The translations under genes were made by a program, and so were the position numbers. A DNA stretch of 21,444 bases, taken from the NCBI GenBank assembly GCA_002494895.1, contig DADA01000091.1, forward strand, positions 1 to 21,444, in the 5' to 3' direction. This document shows, piece by piece, positions 13,702-21,208 of this stretch (position 1 is its first letter; the number at the start of each line of letters is the position of its first letter). Source of the DNA: Nitrososphaera sp. UBA210 (GTDB lineage: Archaea; Thermoproteota; Nitrososphaeria; Nitrososphaerales; Nitrososphaeraceae). The notes below the pieces were generated by a model. It was not told where the DNA came from. It worked only from the letters and a program-made list of their open reading frames with translations, and did not search any database.

Positions 13702-14196
13702 AGCAGCAAACTAAGAGAAATAAAAGAAACTGCTTCTGATGCAGTCGAGATCGTCAAAGAAATCGGAACGCCCGAATTTCGTGATTCTTTGGACAAAGTC
13801 AGACAAACGACAGCTGAGGCCAAAGAGATTATCACATTATTGCAAACGCCTGAAATGCAACAGAATATCGGAAACATGCGCTCCACTGCTGAAGCCTTTC
13901 AATCAGCATCTACTTCCCTGGAAAATGTTGTCAAGCAGTTCAAAGGCTCTGGTTTGGGCGAAAATTTCAAGCATACGTCAGATATGGTGAAGGACGCCAT
14001 TGATACGATAAAAATGCTACAGAGCAATAAGGAATCGATGGCTGAATTTAACGAAACTATACGGTCTCTTCGAGAGCTGTTCGACGAAATCAAGACAGCG
14101 ATCAGCGACTCGAAGCGATCTGGAATGGTGCGGGACTTGAAGGAGACCGCAAGAGATGTTTCAGAGACTATCAAAGTTGGAGTCGGCGGCCCATGA
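13699..14196 (+). CDS. Helical-repeat/coiled-coil protein, first gene of a coupled operon
   Basis: A 165-aa, almost entirely helical protein without Cys or Trp. Modules of about 27-37 residues recur, each starting with a Gly/Thr-Pro or Ser-Gly break: IGTPEFRDSLDKVRQTTAEA (about 22-41), LQTPEMQQNIGNMRSTAEAF (48-67), KGSGLGENFKHTSDMVKDAI (82-101) and KRSGMVRDLKETARDVSET (139-157). The last module is like those in the 11179-11559 protein. This pattern suggests an amphipathic helical bundle or rod, comparable in style to phasins and methyl-accepting-type coiled coils, but no named family is recognised. Its stop codon overlaps the next ATG (ATGA at 14193-14196), indicating translational coupling to the two-TM protein. 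TAATAACTT about 23 nt upstream serves as TATA box. Confidence 0.82.
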   Translation: MSSKLREIKETASDAVEIVKEIGTPEFRDSLDKVRQTTAEAKEIITLLQTPEMQQNIGNMRSTAEAFQSASTSLENVVKQFKGSGLGENFKHTSDMVKDAIDTIKMLQSNKESMAEFNETIRSLRELFDEIKTAISDSKRSGMVRDLKETARDVSETIKVGVGGP

Positions 14197-14486
14197 GCGA
14201 GGTAAAACATTTCAACTTGGCAATCTTGGCTATGGATGTTTTCAGGGGGCTAAGCAGGCACCTCTCATTGATACTTGTAGCATTGGCTGCGGTGACTCTT
14301 TACTTTGCTGGCACTGCCTTTGCCGAGGGCAATTTCATCATGGGCGTAATATACGTAGCACTAGCAGCAGGAAATATTGTCCTTCTGGTGCAATTGCGTC
14401 GCAGGATTGCAAAGTCGAAGAAGCGATTAACTTCGCTTCCTGACATGACACGCAATGACCGCTATGTCGACGCGGGTGCATCATGA
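14193..14486 (+). CDS. Two-TM small membrane protein, second gene of the coupled operon
   Basis: A 97-aa protein. After a short cytoplasmic N terminus (MSEVKHFNLAI...DVFRGLSRH) come two hydrophobic helices, LSLILVALAAVTLYFAGTAF and FIMGVIYVALAAGNIVLLVQL, joined by a short loop (AEGN). A strongly basic tail follows (RRRIAKSKKR), so both ends should be cytoplasmic. Start and stop both overlap neighbours through ATGA (14193-14196 and 14483-14486), so the three proteins are made in coupled fashion and probably act together. A plausible arrangement is that this hairpin anchors the preceding helical protein or the following paralogue to the membrane; that is inference. No named family is recognised. 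Confidence 0.82.
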   Translation: MSEVKHFNLAILAMDVFRGLSRHLSLILVALAAVTLYFAGTAFAEGNFIMGVIYVALAAGNIVLLVQLRRRIAKSKKRLTSLPDMTRNDRYVDAGAS

Positions 14487-14992
14487 ATGTCGAAGGATCA
14501 AGCAATAGAATCATCCATGATAAAAAGCAACGACTAGCCTCTTTGCCTGAGGATTCTGAAAGATCAGGCAATAGTCTTGACTCTATGGTCGATCGAATCC
14601 TTGCTGACCATAGTGAATGGGGCGAATGGGCTGGGAAAGCCGGATTCGTACAGATGCACAAGATCGTAATCAAGCAACTCTTCGATAGTGTCAATGAAGA
14701 GACGGTGAGGGGGCTAGCTTCGGACTTGGCTCATGAATCCAGAAGTATCAGTTTCATACTCGCTGGAGCAGATAACTTTGAATCAAGTCTAAAAGTATTC
14801 AAGGAGATGATAGCAAAATCCGGCTTTCAAACCCAGACATTTGAGGGTGAGAAAAAGTTCTTGTTTCAGCATGGCATGGGGATTAATTGCTCCATATTCT
14901 ATGCAGCATTGTTCTCGAAACTAGCAGGGGATGAAGGACGAAAATCAAAGATCTACTACACAGAGAATACCTTATCCATCCATGTCCTGTGA
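14483..14992 (+). CDS. Paralogue of the 11862-12389 protein, third gene of the coupled operon
   Basis: A 169-aa protein that aligns over its length with the ribbon-helix-helix protein on the minus strand. Shared positions include SLxxxVxxIxA with W, KAG, K..LFD..NEET/DEET, the following Ala-rich helix, L.G.D.FES/IES, IAKSGF/IKKSGF, and QHGMGINCSIF/QHEMGLNWSIF. The N-terminal DNA-binding strand is poorly preserved (NRIIHDKKQRLASLPED), so DNA binding is doubtful here. The C-terminal domain seems to be the conserved functional part and is not a family I can name. Coupled by ATGA to the two-TM gene. Possible roles are as a signal-receiving partner or co-regulator of the stand-alone paralogue; both are inference. 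Confidence 0.8.
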   Translation: MNVEGSSNRIIHDKKQRLASLPEDSERSGNSLDSMVDRILADHSEWGEWAGKAGFVQMHKIVIKQLFDSVNEETVRGLASDLAHESRSISFILAGADNFESSLKVFKEMIAKSGFQTQTFEGEKKFLFQHGMGINCSIFYAALFSKLAGDEGRKSKIYYTENTLSIHVL

Positions 14993-15035
14993 CGCCAACA
15001 GGATGTTGTTGCTGGTGACCCACTGTTGCGTAATG

Positions 15036-15058
15036 CGATTAGTCAATCCTTTAATAAA
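15036..15058 (+). promoter_or_regulatory. Promoter element, copy B (shared with 11137-11159)
   Basis: The same 23 nt as at 11137-11159, starting CGATTAGTCAATCC and ending in the TATA box TTTAATAAA, here about 25 nt before ATG 15080. The bases just before it (TAATG versus TAACA) are also partly shared. Confidence 0.75.
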
Positions 15059-15079
15059 GTATAGTGAAAACTCTAGTAA

Positions 15080-16015
15080 ATGACCTCCGCAGACCCTGCG
15101 AATATCTCACTGGTAGGCATAGCACTGTTTGCTATTTTCAGTCCGGGTGCCTTTTTGATTAACGCATTTGCTCAGTCTGATTCCATAGATCTGGGAGTCG
15201 AATCGAGCACAAGGTACAGCACATCCTATGAAGTCATAGCAGCTGACGTGACCAGTCCTGTGACCATAGAGGCCGAGAACCATGTATACTATCCTGGAGA
15301 TGATGTCACCGTGACCGGATTTGTCTGGATCGAACTGGTTAATAGAATCGACGCATTGGACGTCCTTACTTTGGAAGCAAAGGACGGGCAAGGAAACGTC
15401 ATCGCAAGAGAGAACGCCACAATAGGGAGTGACGGCAAATACACCACATCATTTGCCCTGCTTGACAGTGCAACTTCAGGGACGTACAGCGTGCAGTCGA
15501 GAATAGAGCTCGAAGCAGACGCGCTGGGTTTAGTCCAAGCGATCACTTCGGCGGCGCTGCAGTCGTCTGCAGAGATTGTCGTAGCGGTACCTACTGAGCA
15601 CAAGATAATGGCAGAAAACCAAGAATTCGATGTCATGATAGCGAGCAATTCCGGTATTAATGAGGTCAATCTCAACAAGGAGGACAAGAAGCTTTCGTTC
15701 TTGGTCGAAGGTAGCGATGGGACAACAGGAGTTACCGAGATTAGGATCCCCAAGGCAATGCTGAGCGGTGATATGACAGTCCTCATAGACCAAAACATTG
15801 CAATCGAAGACGACGTACTGCTAAAATCGGATACCGCCACTGAGACTGTCTTTGAAATAAACTACAAACATAGCATACACAGGGTAGAGATAGCGGGCAC
15901 TAACGTTGTGCCAGAGTTTCCAGTGGCTATTGTAATAGCGGCTGTAACAATTGGAGCCATGATAGGGGTATCGACCCTTGCGAAACGGAGAGGTATTCTT
16001 CCAGGCCGCCAGTAA
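15080..16015 (+). CDS. Secreted surface protein with PEF-type C-terminal sorting tail
   Basis: A 311-aa exported protein. Residues about 9-31 form a signal peptide (LVGIALFAIFSPGAFLINAFA, likely cut before QSDS). About 55-130 is a beta-sandwich-like domain (PVTIEAENHVYYPGDDVTVTGFVW, GKYTTSFAL, SGTYSV) typical of thaumarchaeal surface proteins (macroglobulin/Ig-like). A second beta-rich region spans about 170-270. The end is a classic sorting signal: VVPEFPVAIV with P278-E279-F280, a TM helix of about 20 residues, then AKRRG. PEF/PEFG-type tails are known substrates of archaeosortase-like transpeptidases, which cut at the motif and attach the protein to the envelope; the sortase is not in this window. 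Its promoter shares a 23-nt element with the 11179 gene, so the two are probably co-regulated. Confidence 0.88.
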   Translation: MTSADPANISLVGIALFAIFSPGAFLINAFAQSDSIDLGVESSTRYSTSYEVIAADVTSPVTIEAENHVYYPGDDVTVTGFVWIELVNRIDALDVLTLEAKDGQGNVIARENATIGSDGKYTTSFALLDSATSGTYSVQSRIELEADALGLVQAITSAALQSSAEIVVAVPTEHKIMAENQEFDVMIASNSGINEVNLNKEDKKLSFLVEGSDGTTGVTEIRIPKAMLSGDMTVLIDQNIAIEDDVLLKSDTATETVFEINYKHSIHRVEIAGTNVVPEFPVAIVIAAVTIGAMIGVSTLAKRRGILPGRQ

Positions 16016-16098
16016 GCTCGGGCGCGCCTCAAATCACACAACAGCTTCGAGGTTAATGGGATTAACCAAGCTTTAATACTAACTTTGACGATTTCCTT

Positions 16099-16674
16099 GT
16101 GCAATTGCATAGACCGTATACTGCTCGGCACTTGATGTTATTGTATGGCTATGATGACGTACGAAATAGTGCCGTCATAGACTACATAAACGAAGGCCTC
16201 CGGGAAGGCAAGCTGGTTATCTATGCTTCTGTTGATGCGGATAACAAGTCGCACATTTCAAGATTATCATCGGGAATCGCAGACTACAAGGGAAATTTGG
16301 ATCGAGGTGATCTGGTGATCTTGAACATAAAAAAGTTCTACGACCGGGCACTAGCTGGCGACCTGGAGCCATTTAGAGATCTAAAAGTCATATTGGAAGA
16401 AGCAGCCAAAGAAAGGACGGCGACTGGGAAGAGGGATGATGTGATTGTTGTGGCAGACTGCGCAGAGAATCTGTCAAGAAACGAGAGATTTGCCACTTGC
16501 TTTGACGTAGAAAATTGGTGGCAGAACACTCATTTTGAGTGGCTGGAGAAGAATCTAAGGATTACCGTGATATGTCCGCATCAACGCCCGCAATCGGGGA
16601 ATAAGTCATTCATTCAACATCTACAATTAATTTCACATCTGCATAGCGAGACGGTCACGGCATTAGATAAATAG
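16099..16674 (+). CDS. MEDS-domain (DcmR-like) sensory protein
   Basis: A 191-aa soluble protein that consists of one MEDS domain, the sensory module of DcmR and many archaeal two-component proteins, built on a RecA/KaiC-like ATPase-derived fold. Visible features are HLMLLYGYDDVRNSAVIDYI, NEGLREGKLVIYASVD, IADYKGNLDRGDLVILNIKKFYD, DDVIVVADCAENLSRNERF, DVENWWQNTHFEWLEKN and ITVICPHQR. The P-loop of true KaiC proteins is absent, as usual for MEDS. No kinase or DNA-binding domain is fused. The start is GTG 16099 (TTG 16105 possible), about 27 nt after CTTTAATACT (16069-16078). The gene follows the PEF-tailed protein by 83 bp with its own promoter. Ligand unknown. Confidence 0.86.
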   Translation: MQLHRPYTARHLMLLYGYDDVRNSAVIDYINEGLREGKLVIYASVDADNKSHISRLSSGIADYKGNLDRGDLVILNIKKFYDRALAGDLEPFRDLKVILEEAAKERTATGKRDDVIVVADCAENLSRNERFATCFDVENWWQNTHFEWLEKNLRITVICPHQRPQSGNKSFIQHLQLISHLHSETVTALDK

Positions 16675-16766
16675 TATTTTTCTCTGCTACTAGGATCGAT
16701 CGTCGATAATCAAGTACCATAATGTGATTCCACAATTCTTTATTATCTGACTGCCATCATTTTGGT

Positions 16767-16961
16767 ATGGCTACCGACCGTCAAGGTGATGTAATAGACC
16801 TTATTAACAAATGCCGGGATGAAAGCGAAGTTGACAGGCGTGTCGAAATTCTTCATGAAATAAACTTGGAGTTGCCACAATCAAAACAGATTAGAATCCC
16901 GTCACTTGTTACGAATGATTACATTAGTAGAGCTCTTGATATCGTAGAGTCTACTGGCTGA
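16767..16961 (+). CDS. 64-aa hypothetical protein
   Basis: A small acidic protein predicted to be helical (GDVIDLINKCRDESEVDRRVEILHEINLEL, then SLVTNDYISRALDIVES). There is one Cys, no TM and no zinc pattern. TTTATTATC at about 16739-16747 is about 25 nt before ATG 16767, giving a standard leaderless start, which is the main support for its reality. The stop is followed at once by the palindrome ATCGTTAACGAT (16966-16977). No family is recognised. Confidence 0.65.
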   Translation: MATDRQGDVIDLINKCRDESEVDRRVEILHEINLELPQSKQIRIPSLVTNDYISRALDIVESTG

Positions 16962-17352
16962 AAATATCGTTAACGATCTTGTTAGGACTGACAGACTCGA
17001 TTGCTCTTGGCCTAGATATTCGCAAGCAGTCTTCTAAAATAATATCCGTTTATCATGAGAAAAGTTCTGGCCTTTTATGAGTAATTGACTTCTGCTGCGG
17101 CGGGGCTACTGTCGGCCAGCTCCGTGTTTGGCCTTTCCCCACCACATAGTGACCAGGTGAACGGAACCGAAACCCTGATCGCGCTGCAGAAGAAAGCCGA
17201 TGGTGCTTCTACTTCGTATCCCAGCCATAAATTTATTCGGTATTCGTATTATGGAACTGTTAAATGACTTGCGGCTGGATCGACTAGACATAAACAGCGA
17301 TATCATTTTGGCTGAATAAAAAATAAAGGCTGAACGCGGTTCAGAAGCCGCG
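16962..17352. other. Gene-poor 390-bp stretch
   Basis: No convincing intact gene. It holds the ATCGTTAACGAT palindrome (16966-16977), a possible decayed gene (17055-17267), and a 22-aa mini-frame from ATG 17251 to 17319 with an AT-rich TAAATTTAT about 20 nt upstream. At its right end is the minus-strand terminator at 17314-17353. Confidence 0.6.
17055..17267 (+). pseudogene. Possible remnant of a secreted small protein with in-frame stop
   Basis: From ATG 17055 the frame reads MRKVLAFYE, then TAA at 17082-17084, then continues in frame LTSAAAGLLSASSVFGLS and on to TAG/TGA near 17267. Ignoring the stop, the first 27 residues would be a good signal peptide (basic start, then a hydrophobic Ala/Leu/Ser core). 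This could be a nonsense-mutated secreted protein of about 70 residues. No family supports it, and a chance arrangement is possible. Confidence 0.28.
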
Positions 17353-17353
17353 T
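17314..17353 (-). terminator. Hairpin plus T-run terminator for the 17353-18486 gene
   Basis: On the minus strand, a perfect ACGCGG/CCGCGT stem with an 8-nt loop (plus 17334-17353, touching the stop codon) is followed by a T-rich tract of the form TTTATTTTTTATT. Confidence 0.65.
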
Positions 17354-18486
17354 CACGTGTCAGCCATTCCAAATATCGGCTGGTCGCCGAAGTGATTTTC
17401 TGTCGCAGCTGGGTCGATTTCTATCATTATTACCTGGTCATTCATGACGGTAACAGTGATTCTGACATCTTCCCATTTTAGCTCGTCGTTGGTGTAAATG
17501 CCCGCCAGGACTTCAAACGATGTGTTGTTTCCATCTATTTCTGCAAATACAGACGATTCAGCATCGGTTGACGTGCTATTGTCGCTAGCTGTTGCGTTAA
17601 AGCCCGGCATGTCTTCGAATAGCTCGCCAGCAGCAATCGCCTCTTCCTCGAACGTGGTCAGTTCGCCATCAGGATTGATATCCTCTGTTTCATCAACCGA
17701 TGAAGTCGTTGTATCATTGGTAGCACCATCCTGGGTCGCATCCGAGTCGTACGACTGGCCCTGTATTACAGTGCTGTAAATGCTTTCGTCAGTCTGGTCG
17801 CCGGCAGGGGCCGCCGTGACGTTACCTGATTGGGTATCGGTCAGATTGCCCGTGTTCTCTGTCGTAGTAAGGTTACCCGGCTGTGCACTGGTGACATTCT
17901 CTAACTCGATCACACTGAATGATACAGAACCTCTATTTGTTTCGTCTTCTACCATCACTGTACGCGAGCCAATCATGTCGTCGGTGATGCCGAGAGCAAA
18001 GAGAAGGTTGCCGTCTGCATCGGACTGCGTATTTCCTGCAATGTTCTCGCCTATTTTCACAACTGCGTCGCTATTGGCATCAAGTCCTTCTGCACTTACC
18101 AGAACTGTGCTGCCTACACTCTGTTCAGTCGGTGTTAGGGTTACGTCCACTGTCCCTGACCGCTCGTCAGCTAGCTGTAATGTGTCTCCGCCAGCCATAA
18201 CAATTTTGTGGGAGTGCGCACCCGTGCCGTCGCTGCTTGCCATCATTAGATCCGCGCTGAAATCTGATACTCTGTCTTCATCCAAGGAGAGACTCCAATC
18301 TCCTCCTATGATGTACGTCGTTTCGCCATCTTCCTGCACCAGGCTGTTTATGGTGCCAGAAATGTCCTGCCTCGTTTCATTACTGATTTGAGCGAGACTG
18401 GACAGCCCTGAGCCCGCCAACAGCAGAGCCGCCATTGCGGAAGCTATTGATACAGGTAAGATGTAGGAAATTTTCTTTCTTGACAT
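17353..18486 (-). CDS. Secreted acidic Thr/Asn-rich protein with Ig-like domain
   Basis: A 377-aa exported protein. Residues 1-32 form a signal peptide (SRKK, hydrophobic core, LSSLAQ). About 36-105 is a compact domain with YIIGGDWSLSL, FSADLMMASSDG and GAHSHKIVM; the HSH pair is a candidate metal site and the pattern recurs in thaumarchaeal secreted proteins. About 110-195 looks like an Ig/IPT-type beta sandwich (VDVTLTPTEQSVGSTVLVSAEGL). About 198-300 is a low-complexity acidic linker with many NxT/S glycosylation sequons. The last 70 residues form another beta-rich piece (NNTSFEVLAGIYTNDEL, RITVTVMND). No C-terminal anchor is seen, so it is probably released or held by partners. The whole protein is very acidic. 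A perfect 14-bp palindrome stands just upstream of the promoter. Confidence 0.83.
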   Translation of the reverse strand: MSRKKISYILPVSIASAMAALLLAGSGLSSLAQISNETRQDISGTINSLVQEDGETTYIIGGDWSLSLDEDRVSDFSADLMMASSDGTGAHSHKIVMAGGDTLQLADERSGTVDVTLTPTEQSVGSTVLVSAEGLDANSDAVVKIGENIAGNTQSDADGNLLFALGITDDMIGSRTVMVEDETNRGSVSFSVIELENVTSAQPGNLTTTENTGNLTDTQSGNVTAAPAGDQTDESIYSTVIQGQSYDSDATQDGATNDTTTSSVDETEDINPDGELTTFEEEAIAAGELFEDMPGFNATASDNSTSTDAESSVFAEIDGNNTSFEVLAGIYTNDELKWEDVRITVTVMNDQVIMIEIDPAATENHFGDQPIFGMADT

Positions 18487-18520
18487 CGTCTCTGAAAAGA
18501 AAATATCTCATTTAACGATT

Positions 18521-18534
18521 GAGATAGCTATCTC
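18521..18534 (-). promoter_or_regulatory. 14-bp perfect palindrome upstream of the 17353-18486 gene
   Basis: GAGATAGCTATCTC lies 35-48 nt before the minus-strand start, directly upstream of the TATA-like region (about 18505-18517). It covers where a BRE or an activator/repressor dimer would bind. The larger 18487-18733 gap also carries the kinase promoter. Confidence 0.55.
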
Positions 18535-18733
18535 TAACAGATTGATAGCGAGATCGTGCCCATAAGAATCGTAAAGGGCAAAGGTCGTGGCAATAATTTG
18601 ATTCCAGACTGATTCTGCCTATACACGGGGCGGCAACACAAAGTACCAGGGTCAAAGAGAAGAGCCTAGAATGTTCTATAACAATTTATCCTAATAGAAT
18701 AAATGGATCGCGGGTAGTACTCATTCCGAACCT

Positions 18734-20593
18734 TTGGGAATTATCTCATCCCTCTCATTAAAGGCGAGAACTTTCTCGCTGCTATTGATAATCGTAGCTT
18801 TTGCTGCCATACTATCTGTGCTTTCTTACGCCAACTCCGTTACCATAATTGACCAGATCTCTGAAGATGTCAGAGATGATGTACGGCGCGTTGCGAGGAT
18901 CGAAGCCTTTCACCTACGGGAGCTGCTCGAGAATAGAATAGGGAATGTCAATCTTAATGCAGAGACTGCAGCCGACTTGGCAATAATAAAAACTGGCAAT
19001 GTCGAGAGAGGATCAGAGATCATCAATCAAAGACAAGGCATCACAAGCGAAATCACCGACAGGTATCTCTGGCTGGATGAACGAGGCAAAACGGTATGGT
19101 CAAGCGCCTTCACGAACGAGGCCGAGCTTGCGTTGTACAGGGGATTCGATGCCAGCGATAGACCGTATTTCGTTAATCCTGCAAATACAGGCGAGCCGTA
19201 CTACAGCCCAGTGGTAATGTCGCCTGATGGGGCCCAGCGTCTGTTCTTGTCGCATCCTGTCCTGGCCGAGGCAGATGGAGCTGAAAATTTCAGGGGTGTC
19301 ATAGTTGCATCGATAAGGGCTGACACTCTGGGTTCACTTGTGGAAAGCGAGTTATCTCCGGAGATAGGTAGCTCGATTGGAATAATAAGTCCTAGTGGGA
19401 TAATTATCTACGCCAATAATGCCTCTTTCACAGGGGAGAATCTTTTCGGCGATCGAGTCCAGGCCGCGCTCCTACCGGCTTTTTCGTCTCCCGAAGAACT
19501 ATCAGAGTTCAACGACTTCCTCACAAGCTCGCTGCAGGGAGGAAGTGACTCCAAGGACTTTACCGGAAACGGACTGACTAGTACGGTAACGTATTCACCT
19601 ATTTTCATAAAAGCAGGGGATGAAAGTGCCAACGATCATCATTTCCTGACGCTTTATTTGACTGCCCCGCACAATTTGGCAGGCGAAATTGGGCCGCTTG
19701 TGGATCAGGAGAAAAACTTTAGCACGGCAGTGGTATTGGCGATTGCCGTGGCGACCATACTAATTTCGTTCATTCTGATTACATGGAACAAGAGGCTTGG
19801 ACTTGTGGTCGCGGACAGGACCGCGAGTTTGCGGGCTGCCAATGAATCCCTGTCTAGCTCAAACAAGGCATTGGCTGAAAAACAAATAGAGCTCGAACAT
19901 GCAAACGAGCAACTAAGAATTCATGACAGAATGCAAAAAGAGTTCATCAACGTAACTGCGCACGAGCTCCGGACTCCTACGCAGGCGATCCTGGGCTACG
20001 CGGAGGTACTTGAAAGCAGCGAAATTGAATCCTCTCCGGAAGATTTCAAAGCAATCGCCCGCAACGCAAGGCGACTTCAACGCCTGACTGAAGACATACT
20101 AGACATTACGAAGATCGAGAGCGGAAACCTAGCACTTCGGAAGGAAAAATTCCCAATAGACGAGTTGGTGAATGCGAATATACAAGATGCAAAAAGGCAA
20201 ATGGCAAATGGCAAAGTGAAATTCGAGTATGAACCAACAGGTATCATGATCGAAGCAGACAGGGATAGAATAAGTCAGCTGGTTTCCAACTTGATAAATA
20301 ACTCGGTCAAGTTTACGAAGGAAGGAACTATTGCCGTCAGCTCTTCTACTGAAGACAACGGTGACCACCTAGCTTTACAGGTGAGGGACACCGGTGCAGG
20401 GATAGATCCCGAAATACTTCCCAAGCTTTTTAGCAAGTTTACCACAAAGTCAGAGAAAGGAACGGGCCTAGGTCTTTTCATAGCAAGAGGCATAGCGGAA
20501 GCACATGGTGGCACTCTCGTTGCGAGAAACAACGACGATAGAGGTGCAACTTTTACCCTTCGACTGCCATTGTCCAGTCACGATGTTAGTTGA
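18734..20593 (+). CDS. dCACHE sensor histidine kinase
   Basis: A 619-aa membrane sensor kinase. TM1 is about 12-32. About 38-325 is an extracellular double-CACHE ligand-binding domain with RGFDASDRPYFVNPANTGEPYYSPV, the typical dCACHE signature, and GVIVASIRADTL. TM2 is about 331-351. A coiled-coil linker follows (NESLSSSNKALAEKQIELEH, about 375-395). The HisKA box has phospho-acceptor H410 in TAHELRTPTQAILGYAEVL. The HATPase domain has the N box around N519-N523 (NLINNSVKFT), the G1 box DTGAGIDP, the F box LFSKF and the G2 box GTGLGLFIARGIAEAHGG; all are intact. CACHE domains usually sense small extracellular molecules such as amino or organic acids. The start is TTG 18734. No response regulator is adjacent, so its partner is elsewhere; it is flanked by two secreted-protein genes. 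Confidence 0.95.
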   Translation: MGIISSLSLKARTFSLLLIIVAFAAILSVLSYANSVTIIDQISEDVRDDVRRVARIEAFHLRELLENRIGNVNLNAETAADLAIIKTGNVERGSEIINQRQGITSEITDRYLWLDERGKTVWSSAFTNEAELALYRGFDASDRPYFVNPANTGEPYYSPVVMSPDGAQRLFLSHPVLAEADGAENFRGVIVASIRADTLGSLVESELSPEIGSSIGIISPSGIIIYANNASFTGENLFGDRVQAALLPAFSSPEELSEFNDFLTSSLQGGSDSKDFTGNGLTSTVTYSPIFIKAGDESANDHHFLTLYLTAPHNLAGEIGPLVDQEKNFSTAVVLAIAVATILISFILITWNKRLGLVVADRTASLRAANESLSSSNKALAEKQIELEHANEQLRIHDRMQKEFINVTAHELRTPTQAILGYAEVLESSEIESSPEDFKAIARNARRLQRLTEDILDITKIESGNLALRKEKFPIDELVNANIQDAKRQMANGKVKFEYEPTGIMIEADRDRISQLVSNLINNSVKFTKEGTIAVSSSTEDNGDHLALQVRDTGAGIDPEILPKLFSKFTTKSEKGTGLGLFIARGIAEAHGGTLVARNNDDRGATFTLRLPLSSHDVS

Positions 20594-20752
20594 GCTTGCG
20601 AAGGGTCTAGCAAACGCCGGCTTTGTTAAAAAAGTGCTCTGTGTTAAAAATGTCTTTTCTTTGGCAAACGGGGCGAAATTCAGAAAATACTGAGGGTGCA
20701 CGACTTCAATTGGCTAGCTAGTGGCAAGGTAGCTGCCGGATAAAGATGATAC

Positions 20753-20767
20753 AAAAAAAGGAAAAAA
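20753..20767 (-). terminator. Double oligo-T tract for the 20774-21208 gene
   Basis: On the minus strand, the stop codon is followed within about 20 nt by T6 and T7 runs separated by CC. Tandem oligo-T is the usual archaeal termination signal. The 180-bp gap from the kinase holds no convincing gene. Confidence 0.55.
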
Positions 20768-20773
20768 TTGCCA

Positions 20774-21208
20774 CTAATCATCAGACGGATTCGGCGTGTG
20801 TGCTATTCCAGTGAACCAATCGTATACTACACCGTCAAGTGCACAAGTGCGAATCGCTGGTGTGAGGTTCGTGAGTTCAGTTCCAGCAGGAATAGGATCA
20901 GTTTCCGATAGAACTATTACATCCACAAGTCCTGATCGCGCATCCATATCAATAAGTGCTGCTCGCTGAACGGGGTGATCACCTTCTGCACAGCTGTCAG
21001 GTAGCTCTACAAAAGTTGCAGGTTTTCCTGTGAATCTAAGTCCGTCTTGTGGCCCGCTTGGAGGTGCTGGCTGTATGTCATCTGACCTCATCATAAAAGT
21101 GACTATAGTGCCTTCTGTAATAGCATTTGCAGTTGTCAGTGGGAATGCAGCTAGAGCAAGTACGGCGAGTGTTGATAGAGATATTGCTAAGATTAATAGC
21201 TGTTTCAT
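20774..21208 (-). CDS. Small secreted hypothetical protein
   Basis: A 144-aa exported protein. Residues 1-29 form a clear signal peptide (MKQ, hydrophobic LLILAISLSTLAVLALAAF, cut near TANA). The mature part is small, Pro-rich and acidic, with two Cys (in PDSCAEG and RTCALDG) that could form a disulfide. Strands such as EGTIVTFMMRSDD, LVDVIVLSETD and VVYDWFTGIAHTP suggest a compact beta fold. CTTTTATAATTG at 21227-21238 (minus strand) is about 25 nt before the ATG, giving a leaderless mRNA. It is the minus-strand counterpart to the secreted gene on the other side of the kinase. No family is recognised. Confidence 0.78.
   Translation of the reverse strand: MKQLLILAISLSTLAVLALAAFPLTTANAITEGTIVTFMMRSDDIQPAPPSGPQDGLRFTGKPATFVELPDSCAEGDHPVQRAALIDMDARSGLVDVIVLSETDPIPAGTELTNLTPAIRTCALDGVVYDWFTGIAHTPNPSDD

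Noticed and set aside
17251..17319. 22-codon frame MELLNDLRLDRLDINSDI...
   Set aside because: An AT-rich box lies upstream but the spacing (about 20 nt) is short, and nothing else supports translation.
17780..18391. 203-codon plus-strand frame
   Set aside because: It is the antisense of the secreted acidic protein, whose signal peptide and terminator are clear on the minus strand.
20583..20693. 36-codon plus frame (MLVELAKGLANAG...) overlapping the kinase stop
   Set aside because: Too short, with no zinc motif, TM or promoter, and no evidence beyond an open frame.
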